A stretch of DNA of 64,000 bases from assembly GCF_008123425.1 (NCBI RefSeq), contig NZ_VSSS01000034.1, positions 1 through 64,000 of the forward strand. Reading direction: 5' to 3'. Shown here piece by piece: positions 50,756 through 59,138 of the stretch (positions are counted from its first letter, which is position 1; each line of letters begins with the position of its first letter). A program made the translations under genes and the position numbers. Below the pieces are notes generated by a model. The model saw only the letters and a program-made list of their open reading frames with translations. It searched no databases and was not told where the DNA came from. Source of the DNA: Bradyrhizobium rifense (GTDB taxonomy: Bacteria > Pseudomonadota > Alphaproteobacteria > Rhizobiales > Xanthobacteraceae).

Positions 50756-51649
50756 CTAAACTCGGACTTCGAACTCGTGCCTGACTTTGGCGATGTCCAC
50801 AAGGGTCGGAAGTCCCGCCTCGTTGCCGAGGCGCTGGATCTTGAAGGTCGAGGCGGCGCGGGCAAAATCAAAATGCTCGCGCCAGCTTTTGCCGGGATGG
50901 GCCAGATAGGAATAGACATAGGCGCCGTGGAAGACGTCGCCGGCGCCGTTGGTGTCGATCACGCGCTCGCGCGGGATCGGCATCGCCGGCATGGTCTCGA
51001 CCGCACCGGTTTCGTTGTACCAGAGCAGGCCCTTCTCACCCATGGTGATGCCGCCGATCTTGCAGCCGCGGCCCTTGAGGTAGTCGAGCATCTTTTCCGG
51101 CGTGAGATCCATCTGTTCGCAGAGGCGCTCGGCGACGATCGCGACGTCGATGTATTCAAGCAGTTCATGCGTGTTGGTGCGCAGGCCGCCGCCGTCGAGC
51201 GAGGTCAAAATGCCGGCCTCGCGGCAGACCTTTGCGTAGTGGATCGCGGCATCGGGCTGATGCCCGTCGATATGCAGCGCGCGGCAGCCGCCGAGATTGA
51301 GGATCGGGAACGGATGGATGTGCTCGTCGTCGCGGCAGCGGACGATGGCGCGCTTGCCGTCCTTCGGCATGATGAAGGAGAGCGAGGACTGGTTCACCTT
51401 CCGCCCGTGCAACGAGATCGCGTATTTCGCGCACATGTCCATGAACATGCGGCCGAGCCAGTCGTTCGCAGCGGTGGCGACGAGATCGGGCACGATGCCG
51501 AGCTTGGCGCAGCAGAACGCCGCCGTGACCGCGTTGCCGCCGAAAGAGACCGCGTAGTCGGTTGCCACGTGCTTTTCGTCGCCGGTCGGCATGTGGTCGG
51601 TGATGAAGACGACGTCGATATAGGTCTGTCCGATAAAGAGAGCCTGCAT
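50756..51649 (-). CDS. PfkB-family carbohydrate kinase
   Basis: A 297-residue kinase with PfkB signature DTNGAGDVFHGAYVYS (catalytic Asp in GAGD) and N-terminal YAVSFGGNAVTAAFCCAKLG. It differs from ribokinase in lacking GGKGANQA and having VFITDHMPTGDEKHVA near the start, features of fructokinase/sulfofructose-kinase-like members. Upstream partner of rbsK. Having two PfkB kinases in one unit suggests two phosphorylations in one sugar or nucleoside route, but nothing beside them fixes the substrate. Confidence 0.85.
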   Translation of the reverse strand: MQALFIGQTYIDVVFITDHMPTGDEKHVATDYAVSFGGNAVTAAFCCAKLGIVPDLVATAANDWLGRMFMDMCAKYAISLHGRKVNQSSLSFIMPKDGKRAIVRCRDDEHIHPFPILNLGGCRALHIDGHQPDAAIHYAKVCREAGILTSLDGGGLRTNTHELLEYIDVAIVAERLCEQMDLTPEKMLDYLKGRGCKIGGITMGEKGLLWYNETGAVETMPAMPIPRERVIDTNGAGDVFHGAYVYSYLAHPGKSWREHFDFARAASTFKIQRLGNEAGLPTLVDIAKVRHEFEVRV

Positions 51650-51858
51650 TGCTTGTCCGTGATGCGCTTTGGTGGTCCCGGCCGGCGGGTTTACTCTAAC
51701 ACCGGTTCCGTGTCCGGGACGCTGAAATTATTCGCAAAACAACCCCGAGGCGCTTGAGGCCGGCATGGGGCCGGAATACGACCATGTCAGGCCCATGCCA
51801 AGCCCGGACAAATGCCGTTTTTCGGCCGGTTGTTCCTGGTCCATAAAGAGGGGGGAAT

Positions 51859-52707
51859 ATGATCACCGGCCTCGATCACATCGTTGCTCTGGTCAGGGAT
51901 ATCGGTGCGGCCAAGGCGGCCTATCAGACGCTCCTAGGCCGCGCGCCGGCCTGGCAGAATTCCGGCGAGGGCGCCGATCGCGTGCTGTTCACCCTCGACA
52001 ACTTGACCCTCGAATTGATGGCGCCGAGCGGCTTCACCGCCACCGCGGACCGCATGCGCGCGCTGCTCGACGACCAGGAGGGGGTGCTCGCCAGCCTGTG
52101 CTTTCGCGTCGCAGACATGAGCAAGATGCACCGGCGGCTGGACCGGGTGGCGCTGAAGCCGGATCCCGTTGCCGAGGTCGAGAGCAGTGACGCCGCGACC
52201 GGCGCGGCCCTGCACTGGAAGCGCACGCGGGCCGCGACCGAGCTCACGCGCGGCGTGCGCATGTTCTTCCTCGAGCTGGCCGAGGAGCGTCCGAAGTCGG
52301 TTGCGATCGATGTCGCGCCGATCGACGGGCTCGACCACATCGTGATCACCACCGAGGATTCCGATCGCGCCGCCGCGCTCTATGGCGCCCGGCTCGGGCT
52401 CGATCTGGCGCTCGACCGCTCGCATCACGATTGGGGGCAGCTGATGTTCTTCCGCTGCGGCGATCTCATCGTCGAAGTGGTCCGCCGACCCGTGGCGGGC
52501 GGGGATTCCCTGCACGACCGGCTCTGGGGCCTGAGCTGGCGCGTCGCCGACATCGACGCCACCCGCGCCCGCCTGCTCGCCGCTGGTCTCGACGTCACCG
52601 AAGTCCGCAACGGCCGCAAGCCGGGCACGCGCATCATGACCGTGCGGAACGGCACCTGTGGGATCCAGACCGTGCTGCTGGAGCGTTCGCCGAAGCCGGT
52701 GGAATAG
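51859..52707 (+). CDS. VOC (glyoxalase/dioxygenase fold) family protein, two domains
   Basis: A 282-residue protein with two vicinal-oxygen-chelate modules, one starting ITGLDHIVALVRDIGAAKAA and the second IDGLDHIVITTEDSDRAAAL. The metal-ligand histidines LDHIV are present in both, and RCGDLIVEVVRRP supplies a possible acidic ligand. The first half resembles the Glyoxalase_3 type that lacks enzymatic assignment. The ATG follows GGGGGAAT. Stand-alone; a TetR gene lies downstream beyond a repeat. Confidence 0.82.
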   Translation: MITGLDHIVALVRDIGAAKAAYQTLLGRAPAWQNSGEGADRVLFTLDNLTLELMAPSGFTATADRMRALLDDQEGVLASLCFRVADMSKMHRRLDRVALKPDPVAEVESSDAATGAALHWKRTRAATELTRGVRMFFLELAEERPKSVAIDVAPIDGLDHIVITTEDSDRAAALYGARLGLDLALDRSHHDWGQLMFFRCGDLIVEVVRRPVAGGDSLHDRLWGLSWRVADIDATRARLLAAGLDVTEVRNGRKPGTRIMTVRNGTCGIQTVLLERSPKPVE

Positions 52708-52724
52708 GCTCCGTTCTCTCCACG

Positions 52725-52818
52725 CGTCATTTGCGAGCGAAGCGAAGCAATCCAGAATCCCGCCGCGGTGACCGTCTGGATTGCTTCGTCGCAAGGGCTC
52801 CTCGCAATGACGGCGGGG
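52725..52818. repeat. Palindromic intergenic repeat (GTCATTGCGAGCGAAGCGAAGCAATCC type)
   Basis: GCGTCATTTGCGAGCGAAGC and AAGCAATCCAGA on the left mirror TCTGGATTGCTT and CTCCTCGCAATGAC on the right. This element, familiar to me from many Rhizobiales genomes, can fold into one long stem. It separates the VOC and TetR genes. Confidence 0.75.
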
Positions 52819-52861
52819 GCGTGGTACATGGCATACCGTAAGCACCCAGCGAGCACCCGGT

Positions 52862-53575
52862 TTGGCGAAGGCAACGGCAAAGCGAACTCCGAAATGGCAG
52901 CGCGATCCCGAGGGGATGCGGCTGCGCATTCTCGAGGCGGCCAAGCAGGAGTTTTCCGCTCATGGGCTCGCCGGCGCGCGCGTCGACCGCATCGCAGTTA
53001 AGGCCGGCGCCAACAAGCGCATGCTGTACTATCACGTCGGCAACAAGGACGACCTCTATCTCGCGGTGCTGGAAGGCGCCTATGACAAGATCCGCAGCGA
53101 GGAGCGGGGGCTCGATCTCGAACATCTCGATCCGCCCGAGGCCATCAAGCGGCTGATCGAGTTCACCTGGGGCTACTTCCTGCGCAATCCCGAGTTCCTG
53201 TCGCTGCTCCAGACCGAGAACCTTGCGCGCGCCAAGCATTTGAAGCGCTCGACCAAGGTCAAGTCGATGCACTCGCCCTTCGTCGAGATGATCCGCACCG
53301 TGGTGCGGCGCGGCGTCGAGAGCGGCGATTTCCAGGTCGCGGTCGATCCGGTGCAGCTCTACATCTCGATCGCGGGCCTCTGCTTCTTCTACCTCTCGAA
53401 CTCGGCGACACTGAGCGTGATCTTCGGCCGCGACCTGCTCGCCAAGGACGCCAAGGACGAGCGGCTTGCCCACATGGTCGGCCTCGTGCTGGCCGCGTTG
53501 ACGGGACAGTCCGCTGCGCTGTTCGAGATCGCCAAGGCGCCGAAGTCGCGCGCTGCGGTGGCGCAGACGGTGTAG
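52862..53575 (+). CDS. TetR-family transcriptional regulator
   Basis: A 237-residue regulator. DNA-binding domain at residues about 19-66 (RLRILEAAKQEFSAHGLAGA, VDRIAVKAGANKRMLYYHVG, NKDDLYLAVLEGAYDKI) and a C-terminal TetR_C-like ligand domain (FTWGYFLRNPEFLSLLQTEN). The start is taken as TTG at 52862, the only codon giving full length; its ribosome site is weak. It points toward the ABC operon at 53.9 kb, about 300 bases away, and might regulate it, but a repeat lies in between. Confidence 0.87.
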   Translation: MAKATAKRTPKWQRDPEGMRLRILEAAKQEFSAHGLAGARVDRIAVKAGANKRMLYYHVGNKDDLYLAVLEGAYDKIRSEERGLDLEHLDPPEAIKRLIEFTWGYFLRNPEFLSLLQTENLARAKHLKRSTKVKSMHSPFVEMIRTVVRRGVESGDFQVAVDPVQLYISIAGLCFFYLSNSATLSVIFGRDLLAKDAKDERLAHMVGLVLAALTGQSAALFEIAKAPKSRAAVAQTV

Positions 53576-53627
53576 GCCGTAGTGCGCGCATTGGTGGATG
53601 TAGCGCCCGCCGTTTCCACAATCTCCG

Positions 53628-53729
53628 CCGTCGTTGCCCGCGAAGGCGGGCAATCCAGTATTCCAGAGACGCTGGTGGGATACGGAGAAGCGGCGGCGTA
53701 CTGGATTCCCCACTTTCGCGGGGAATGAC
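53628..53729. repeat. Palindromic intergenic repeat (GGCAATCCAGTATTCCAGAG type)
   Basis: GTTGCCCGCGAAGGCGGGCA and GCAATCCAGTA on the left oppose TACTGGATTCCCC and CTTTCGCGGGGAATGAC on the right, a long imperfect palindrome typical of the genus. The remaining 140 bases up to the ABC operon must hold its promoter; I see no confident sigma-70 or sigma-54 element. Confidence 0.7.
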
Positions 53730-53872
53730 ACCAAGGGTGGCGAGACGGTCCACCCCTTCACGCACCTTTCGCGCCCCAAAACCGGCACAAAACGTCACGG
53801 GGAAACCTCTGGACAGTATTTATCCAACGGGTTAATTTCTCCCCGAACGAAAAAGAATGCCGGGAGTGAGGC

Positions 53873-54682
53873 GTGGCTGAGCTGAAGCCGCAAGGTGCGG
53901 TGTCCAAGATGCTGAATGCGGCCTGGATCAGGCCGTTTGTATTCTTGGTTTTCATCGTCGTGGCTTGGGATCTCGCGATCCGGCTGTTTAGGATTCCCGC
54001 CTACCAAATCCCGTCACCCGCTGATGTCGTTGCGGTGCTGTGGACCGACTGGCCGGAGCTGCTGCGGCAGTCCTGGCCGACCACCTATGCGACCGTTTGC
54101 GGCTTCATGCTCTCGGCGCTATTCGGTATCCCCGTTGCCATGCTGATCGCGGGCTCGAAGACGGTGGAGAGCTACGTCTATCCGCTCTTGGTATTCTCCC
54201 AATCCGTGCCGAAGATCGCCATCGCGCCTTTGTTCGTGGTCTGGTTCGGCTTCGGCATTATCCCGAAGGTGATCTCGGCGTTCCTGCTCGGCTTCTTCCC
54301 CGTCGTGGTCTCGGCGGTGCAGGGCTTCAAGTCGGTCGACCCTGACATGGTCGATCTCGCCCGCGCCATGCAGGGCAGCCGCTTTCAGGTGTTTTGCGCG
54401 GTGAACCTGCCGCATGCGCTGCCGGCGATCTTCTCCGGCCTGAAAGTCTCGGTGACGCTCGCCGTGGTCGGCGCGGTCGTCGGTGAGTTCGTCGGCTCCA
54501 ACTCCGGCATCGGATACGTGATGCAGCGCTCGATCGGCACCTTCGACCTGCCGACGATGTTCGCGGCCCTCGTGATCCTCGCGCTGCTCGGCGTCATCCT
54601 GTTCTGGATCGTCGACCGGATCGAGAAGCTGGTCATTCCCTGGCATGTCAGCCAGCGCGAAGACGTGATTTTCGCCTCTTAA
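53873..54682 (+). CDS. ABC transporter permease (NitT/TauT family)
   Basis: A 269-residue inner-membrane permease with about six helices. N-terminal helix IRPFVFLVFIVVAWDLAIRL; the EAA-like loop is DPDMVDLARAMQGSRFQVF followed by NLPHALPAIFSGLKVSVTLA. This is the SsuC/TauC/ThiX-like fold used with NMT1-type binding proteins. GTG start with GGGAG upstream. First gene of a seven-gene plus-strand run (permease, binding protein, ATPase, four catabolic enzymes). Confidence 0.9.
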   Translation: MAELKPQGAVSKMLNAAWIRPFVFLVFIVVAWDLAIRLFRIPAYQIPSPADVVAVLWTDWPELLRQSWPTTYATVCGFMLSALFGIPVAMLIAGSKTVESYVYPLLVFSQSVPKIAIAPLFVVWFGFGIIPKVISAFLLGFFPVVVSAVQGFKSVDPDMVDLARAMQGSRFQVFCAVNLPHALPAIFSGLKVSVTLAVVGAVVGEFVGSNSGIGYVMQRSIGTFDLPTMFAALVILALLGVILFWIVDRIEKLVIPWHVSQREDVIFAS

Positions 54683-54731
54683 CTTAAGCAACGGCCACCA
54701 ACGGCCGAAACATAACGAAGGGAGAGTGACG

Positions 54732-55724
54732 ATGAAGCGATGGATTGGGGCTGCATCTGTGGCGCTGATGGCGTTTGCAGTGTCGCCGGCGCGGGCGGCC
54801 GACAAGGTCGTGCTGATGCTCAACTGGTACGTCTATGGCGAGCACGCGCCGTTCTATTACGGCAAGGCCAAGGGCATTTACGCTGCCGAGGGCATCGACC
54901 TCGAGATCCAGGAAGGCCGCGGTTCGGCTGCGACCACGCAAGCCGTGGCTGCCAAGACCGCCGATTTCGGCTATGTCGACGTTCCCACCATGATGCGCGC
55001 CGCGATCAAGGGCGCGCCTGTGATCGCGACCGGCGTGCTGCTGCAGACCAGCCCGATGTCCGCGATGGGCTTCGTCGACAAGAACATCAGGAAGCCGGAA
55101 GACATCAAGGGCAAGACGGTGGCGATCACGCCGGCCGATTCCATGACCCAGATCTGGCCGCTGTTCCTGAAGAAGACCGGCCTGAAGGAGAGTGACTTCA
55201 CGACGGTCGCCGGTGATGGCCAGACCAAGCTCAACGCCGTCATCAACGGCCAGGCTGATCTGCTGCTCGGCTACGTCATGGACCAGTCGATGAAGATCAA
55301 GGACGCCACCGGCAAGGACGTCTATCCGATCAAGTTCGCCGACTACGGCATCAACATGGTCTCCTCCGGCATCATCGCCAACTCCGACTATGTGAAGGCC
55401 AATGCCGATCTCGTTCGCCGCTTCATGTCGGCGACGACCAAGGCGGTCGAAGCCGCCGAGAAGGAGCCGAAGGCCGCCGCGCAGTCGATCCTCGATGCCA
55501 ACCCGAAGGGCGGCAAGATCGACACGCTGACGCAGGGCTTTGAGCTGACCATTCCGCTGTACCGGACCGTCGAGACCAAGGGCAAGCGGCCGTTCCAGGT
55601 CACCGATCAGAACATGACGGATAGCGTCAACCTGATGGTCGAATATGGCGGGCTCGACGCCAAGGCCAAGGAGAACCCGAAGGCCTTCTACACCAACGAT
55701 TACCTTCCGAAGAGTGGCACGTGA
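54732..55724 (+). CDS. ABC transporter substrate-binding protein (NMT1/THI5-like)
   Basis: A 330-residue periplasmic protein. Signal peptide RWIGAASVALMAFAVSPARA, then VLMLNWYVYGEHAPFYYGKA (the NMT1 hallmark of LNW...H...), the segment GSAATTQAVAAKTADFGYVD, and KGKTVAITPADSMTQIWPLF. NMT1 proteins usually bind pyrimidine precursors, sulfonates, riboflavin or aromatic compounds, so the ligand need not be a plain sugar. The ATG at 54732 has GGAG upstream. Its stop overlaps the ATPase start. Confidence 0.9.
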   Translation: MKRWIGAASVALMAFAVSPARAADKVVLMLNWYVYGEHAPFYYGKAKGIYAAEGIDLEIQEGRGSAATTQAVAAKTADFGYVDVPTMMRAAIKGAPVIATGVLLQTSPMSAMGFVDKNIRKPEDIKGKTVAITPADSMTQIWPLFLKKTGLKESDFTTVAGDGQTKLNAVINGQADLLLGYVMDQSMKIKDATGKDVYPIKFADYGINMVSSGIIANSDYVKANADLVRRFMSATTKAVEAAEKEPKAAAQSILDANPKGGKIDTLTQGFELTIPLYRTVETKGKRPFQVTDQNMTDSVNLMVEYGGLDAKAKENPKAFYTNDYLPKSGT

Positions 55725-56569
55725 AACCAGCGACGATCGTGAGTGAAGCCGTGCAGCCGGCCGCGCATCTGAGACTGGTGAGCGACCGGGCTGCCGGCGA
55801 TACGTCGGGCATCACGCTGTCCGGCGTGTCCAAGACGTACCGGACGCGTGACGGCGACGTGCCGTCGCTGCGGCCGCTCGACTTCCACATCAATGACGGC
55901 GAGTTCTTCGTCGTGGTCGGCCCCAGCGGCTGCGGCAAGTCCACGCTGCTCAAGCTGATCTCGGGGTTGCTGCCGCCGACATCAGGCGAAGTTCTGGTCG
56001 AGGGCGAGAAGGTGACGAAGCCACATGGCAATGTCGGCATCGTCTTCCAGAACGCGCTGCTGCTGCCCTGGCGCAACATCCTGTCCAACGTGATGCTGCC
56101 GATCGACATGAAGCGGCTGCCGCGGGACGAATATCTCGTGCGCGCCAAGGCGTTGCTCAAACTGGTCGGGCTCGAAGGGTTCGAGAAGAAGCTGCCCTGG
56201 CAGCTCTCCGGCGGGATGCAGCAGCGCGCGTCGATCTGCCGTGCGCTGGTGCACGATCCCAAGATCATGCTGATGGACGAGCCGTTCGGCGCACTCGATG
56301 CGCTGACACGCGAGCGCATGAATGTCGAGCTGATGCGGATCCAGCGCGAGACCAGGAAGACGGTGCTGTTGATCACGCATTCGATTCCGGAGGCTGTGTT
56401 CCTCGCCGACCGCGTGCTGGTCATGACCGAGCGGCCCGGCGCGGTCGCAGCGATCTACGACGTGCCGATGCCGCGCCCGCGTTCGCTCGACGTGATGGCC
56501 GATCCTGTTTTCACCGAGCTTGTACAACGAATCCGCAAGCATTTCTTCTCGCAAGGTACGCTGGACTAG
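55721..56569 (+). CDS. ABC transporter ATP-binding protein (NitT/TauT family)
   Basis: A 282-residue ATPase with an N-terminal extension of about 30 residues. Walker A GPSGCGKST (near residue 67), Q-loop IVFQNALLLPWR, signature LSGGMQQRAS, Walker B ILMDEPFGALD-like IMLMDEPFGALDAL and H-loop ITHSIPEA. GTG start overlapping the binding-protein stop by four bases (GTGA). Powers the importer of this operon. Confidence 0.92.
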   Translation: MKPATIVSEAVQPAAHLRLVSDRAAGDTSGITLSGVSKTYRTRDGDVPSLRPLDFHINDGEFFVVVGPSGCGKSTLLKLISGLLPPTSGEVLVEGEKVTKPHGNVGIVFQNALLLPWRNILSNVMLPIDMKRLPRDEYLVRAKALLKLVGLEGFEKKLPWQLSGGMQQRASICRALVHDPKIMLMDEPFGALDALTRERMNVELMRIQRETRKTVLLITHSIPEAVFLADRVLVMTERPGAVAAIYDVPMPRPRSLDVMADPVFTELVQRIRKHFFSQGTLD

Positions 56570-56572
56570 ACC

Positions 56573-57979
56573 ATGGCGCCGCGCCTGAAGCTGCGAGACA
56601 TCGCCTTCTTCGAACGTCCCGTGCATTTCGCGCGGCCGTTCCGCTTTGGCGCTGTTACCATCAATGCGACGCCGCAGCTGTTCGTGCGGGTCGAGATCGA
56701 GGTCGAGGGCAAGGGAACCGCCGTTGGCGCCAGCGCCGAACTGCTGGTGCCGAAATGGTTCGACAAGCGATCGGAGCTGTCGCCGGCGCAGACGGTTGAT
56801 GGACTGCGGCGTTCCCTGGAGATCGCACGTGGGCTTTATCTGGCGCGGACTGGATTCCAGACAGCGTTCGATCTGCATGCCTCCTGCATCGGGGCCCAGA
56901 TCGCGACGTGCGCGAAAAAGAACATTCCAGCGCTGGCCGCGGCCTATGGTCCAGCAGAGATCGACAAGGCGATCCTCGATGCGCTGCTGCGTGGCGTCGA
57001 GACCAATTTTTTCGACGGGATGGCCGGGAATATCGCCGGCATCGATGCGCGTCTCTCGCCTGATTTGAACGACGGCGATATCACGCGATTTCTTGTCCTT
57101 GCCAATCAGCACCGATCGGAACGCGTAGCGATCCGCCATACCGTCGGCCTCGACGACAAGGTCGAGGGCAACGGCGGCGTAGCCGATCCGAAGGAAAACG
57201 CTGGTGCACGCTATTTCAAGCTGAAGCTCGGCGGGGATCCCGATGTCGATGCCGCTCGGCTAACCCGTATCGGCCGGGAGCTGGCGACGCTGCCTTATGA
57301 TTACAAGGTGACGCTTGATGGCAATGAACAGTACGCGGACCTGACGGCGCTTGCGGCGCTGGTCAACCTGTTGGAGCGCGACGACGCGCTAAAGCCGATC
57401 TTTCGCAAGCTGATCTATATCGAACAGCCCATGCCGCGCGACGTCACGCGTCAATCGCCGCTCGGTGACACTCTGCGTCGTCGCGGTTTCATCATCGACG
57501 AGGCGGACGATTCATATGACGCCTGGCCGGCCGCCCACAAGCTTGGTTACAGCGGCATCTCGTCGAAATCCTGCAAAGGTATCTACAAGTCGATCGTGAA
57601 CTTCACCCGCATCGCCAAACTGGACGAAGAGGGAGCGGAGTGTTTCATCACGGGTGAAGATCTGACCTGCCAGCCCGGTCTCGCTCTGCAACAGGATTTG
57701 GCACTCGGCGCGCTGCTGTGCCTCGAACATGCCGAGCGCAACGGCCATCACTATGTCGACGGTTTTGGCGACACGCCCGTCGTTGAAGCGAAGGCCTTTG
57801 CGGCCGCGCATCCCGATCTCTACGCCGATGCCGGGCAGGGCATCCGTCTCTCGATTCACGACGGCGGTCTCCTGACGGGATCGCTCAACGTGGCGGGCTT
57901 TGCGACGTCGGTCCATCCGGACTGGTCGGCACTCCGCCCACTCGAACAGCCAACATCACTCTGGGAGCAATCGGCATGA
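56573..57979 (+). CDS. Enolase-superfamily (mandelate racemase/MLE-like) protein
   Basis: A 468-residue protein with the enolase-superfamily plan: an N-terminal capping domain (residues about 1-125) and a TIM barrel. Candidate active-site residues are Lys216/Lys218 (YFKLKLGG), metal ligands Asp249 (TLDGNEQ), Glu284 (YIEQPMP) and Asp309/Glu310 (IIDEADD), and a C-terminal Lys332/Lys335 (SSKSCKG). It is some 70-90 residues longer than common mandelate-racemase enzymes. Expected chemistry is proton abstraction next to a carboxylate (acid-sugar dehydration or epimerisation). It starts 3 bases after the ATPase stop. Not a subgroup I recognise. Confidence 0.8.
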   Translation: MAPRLKLRDIAFFERPVHFARPFRFGAVTINATPQLFVRVEIEVEGKGTAVGASAELLVPKWFDKRSELSPAQTVDGLRRSLEIARGLYLARTGFQTAFDLHASCIGAQIATCAKKNIPALAAAYGPAEIDKAILDALLRGVETNFFDGMAGNIAGIDARLSPDLNDGDITRFLVLANQHRSERVAIRHTVGLDDKVEGNGGVADPKENAGARYFKLKLGGDPDVDAARLTRIGRELATLPYDYKVTLDGNEQYADLTALAALVNLLERDDALKPIFRKLIYIEQPMPRDVTRQSPLGDTLRRRGFIIDEADDSYDAWPAAHKLGYSGISSKSCKGIYKSIVNFTRIAKLDEEGAECFITGEDLTCQPGLALQQDLALGALLCLEHAERNGHHYVDGFGDTPVVEAKAFAAAHPDLYADAGQGIRLSIHDGGLLTGSLNVAGFATSVHPDWSALRPLEQPTSLWEQSA

Positions 57980-59127
57980 CCACCCAACGCCTCGGCCTTA
58001 TCATGAACGGCGTCACCGGCCGCATGGGGCTCAACCAGCATCTGATCCGCTCGATCGTTGCGATCCGCGACCAGGGCGGCGTTCGCCTGAAGAACGGTGA
58101 CCGCATCATGCCGGATCCGATCCTGGTCGGCCGCAGCGCCGAGAAGGTGGAGGGGCTTGCCAAGCGCTTCAACATCACGCGCTGGACCACCGATCTCGAT
58201 GCCGCGCTCGCCGACAAGAACGACACCATGTTCTTCGATGCCGCGACGACGCAGGCGCGGCCGGGTCTGCTGACCCAGGCCATCAATGCCGGCAAGCACG
58301 TCTATTGCGAGAAGCCGATCGCGACGAACTTTGGAGAAGCGCTTGAAGTCGTGAAGCTCGCCAATGCCAAGGGCGTCAAGCACGGCACCGTGCAGGACAA
58401 GCTGTTTTTGCCCGGCCTGAAGAAGATCGCCTTCCTGCGCGACTCCGGCTTCTTCGGTCGCATTCTCTCGGTCCGCGGCGAGTTCGGCTATTGGGTGTTC
58501 GAAGGCGGCTGGCAGGAAGCACAGCGGCCGTCCTGGAACTATCGCGACGAGGACGGCGGCGGCATCATTCTGGACATGGTCTGTCACTGGCGTTACGTGC
58601 TCGACAACCTCTTCGGTAATGTCCAGAGCGTGGTCTGCATCGGCAACACCGACATTCCCGAGCGTTTTGACGAGCAAGGCAAGAAGTACAAGGCGACCGC
58701 GGATGACTCGGCTTACGCGACCTTCCAGCTCGAGGGCGGCGTCATCGCCCACATCAACATGTCCTGGGTCACGCGTGTCTATCGCGACGACCTCGTCACC
58801 TTCCAGGTCGACGGCACCCACGGCTCGGCGGTCGCAGGCCTCTCCGACTGCATGATCCAGGCGCGGCAGGCAACGCCGCGGCCGGTGTGGAATCCCGACG
58901 AGAAGCGGTTGCATGATTTCTACGGCGACTGGCAAAAGCTGCCGGACAACGTCACCTACGACAACGGCTTCAAGGAGCAGTGGGAGATGTTCATCCGCCA
59001 CGTCTACGAGGATGCGCCCTACAAGTTCACGCTGCTCGAAGGCGTCAAGGGCGTGCAGCTCGCCGAATGTGCGCTGAAGAGCTGGAAGGAGCGGCGCTGG
59101 ATCGACGTCGCCCCGATCAAGGCCTGA
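57976..59127 (+). CDS. Gfo/Idh/MocA-family NAD(P)-dependent oxidoreductase
   Basis: A 383-residue sugar-type dehydrogenase. The Rossmann start is atypical (LIMNGVTGRMGLNQHLIRSI), while the family motif CEKPIA (Glu112-Lys113-Pro114), which supplies the catalytic lysine, is clear. The C-terminal half has the substrate-binding beta-sheet domain (LDMVCHWRYVLDNLFG, AHINMSWVTRVYRDD). It overlaps the enolase-superfamily gene by four bases, so the two are translated together. Likely oxidises a hydroxyl of the imported carbohydrate to a keto group with NAD(P). Confidence 0.9.
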   Translation: MTTQRLGLIMNGVTGRMGLNQHLIRSIVAIRDQGGVRLKNGDRIMPDPILVGRSAEKVEGLAKRFNITRWTTDLDAALADKNDTMFFDAATTQARPGLLTQAINAGKHVYCEKPIATNFGEALEVVKLANAKGVKHGTVQDKLFLPGLKKIAFLRDSGFFGRILSVRGEFGYWVFEGGWQEAQRPSWNYRDEDGGGIILDMVCHWRYVLDNLFGNVQSVVCIGNTDIPERFDEQGKKYKATADDSAYATFQLEGGVIAHINMSWVTRVYRDDLVTFQVDGTHGSAVAGLSDCMIQARQATPRPVWNPDEKRLHDFYGDWQKLPDNVTYDNGFKEQWEMFIRHVYEDAPYKFTLLEGVKGVQLAECALKSWKERRWIDVAPIKA

Positions 59128-59138
59128 GGGAGGGAGAC

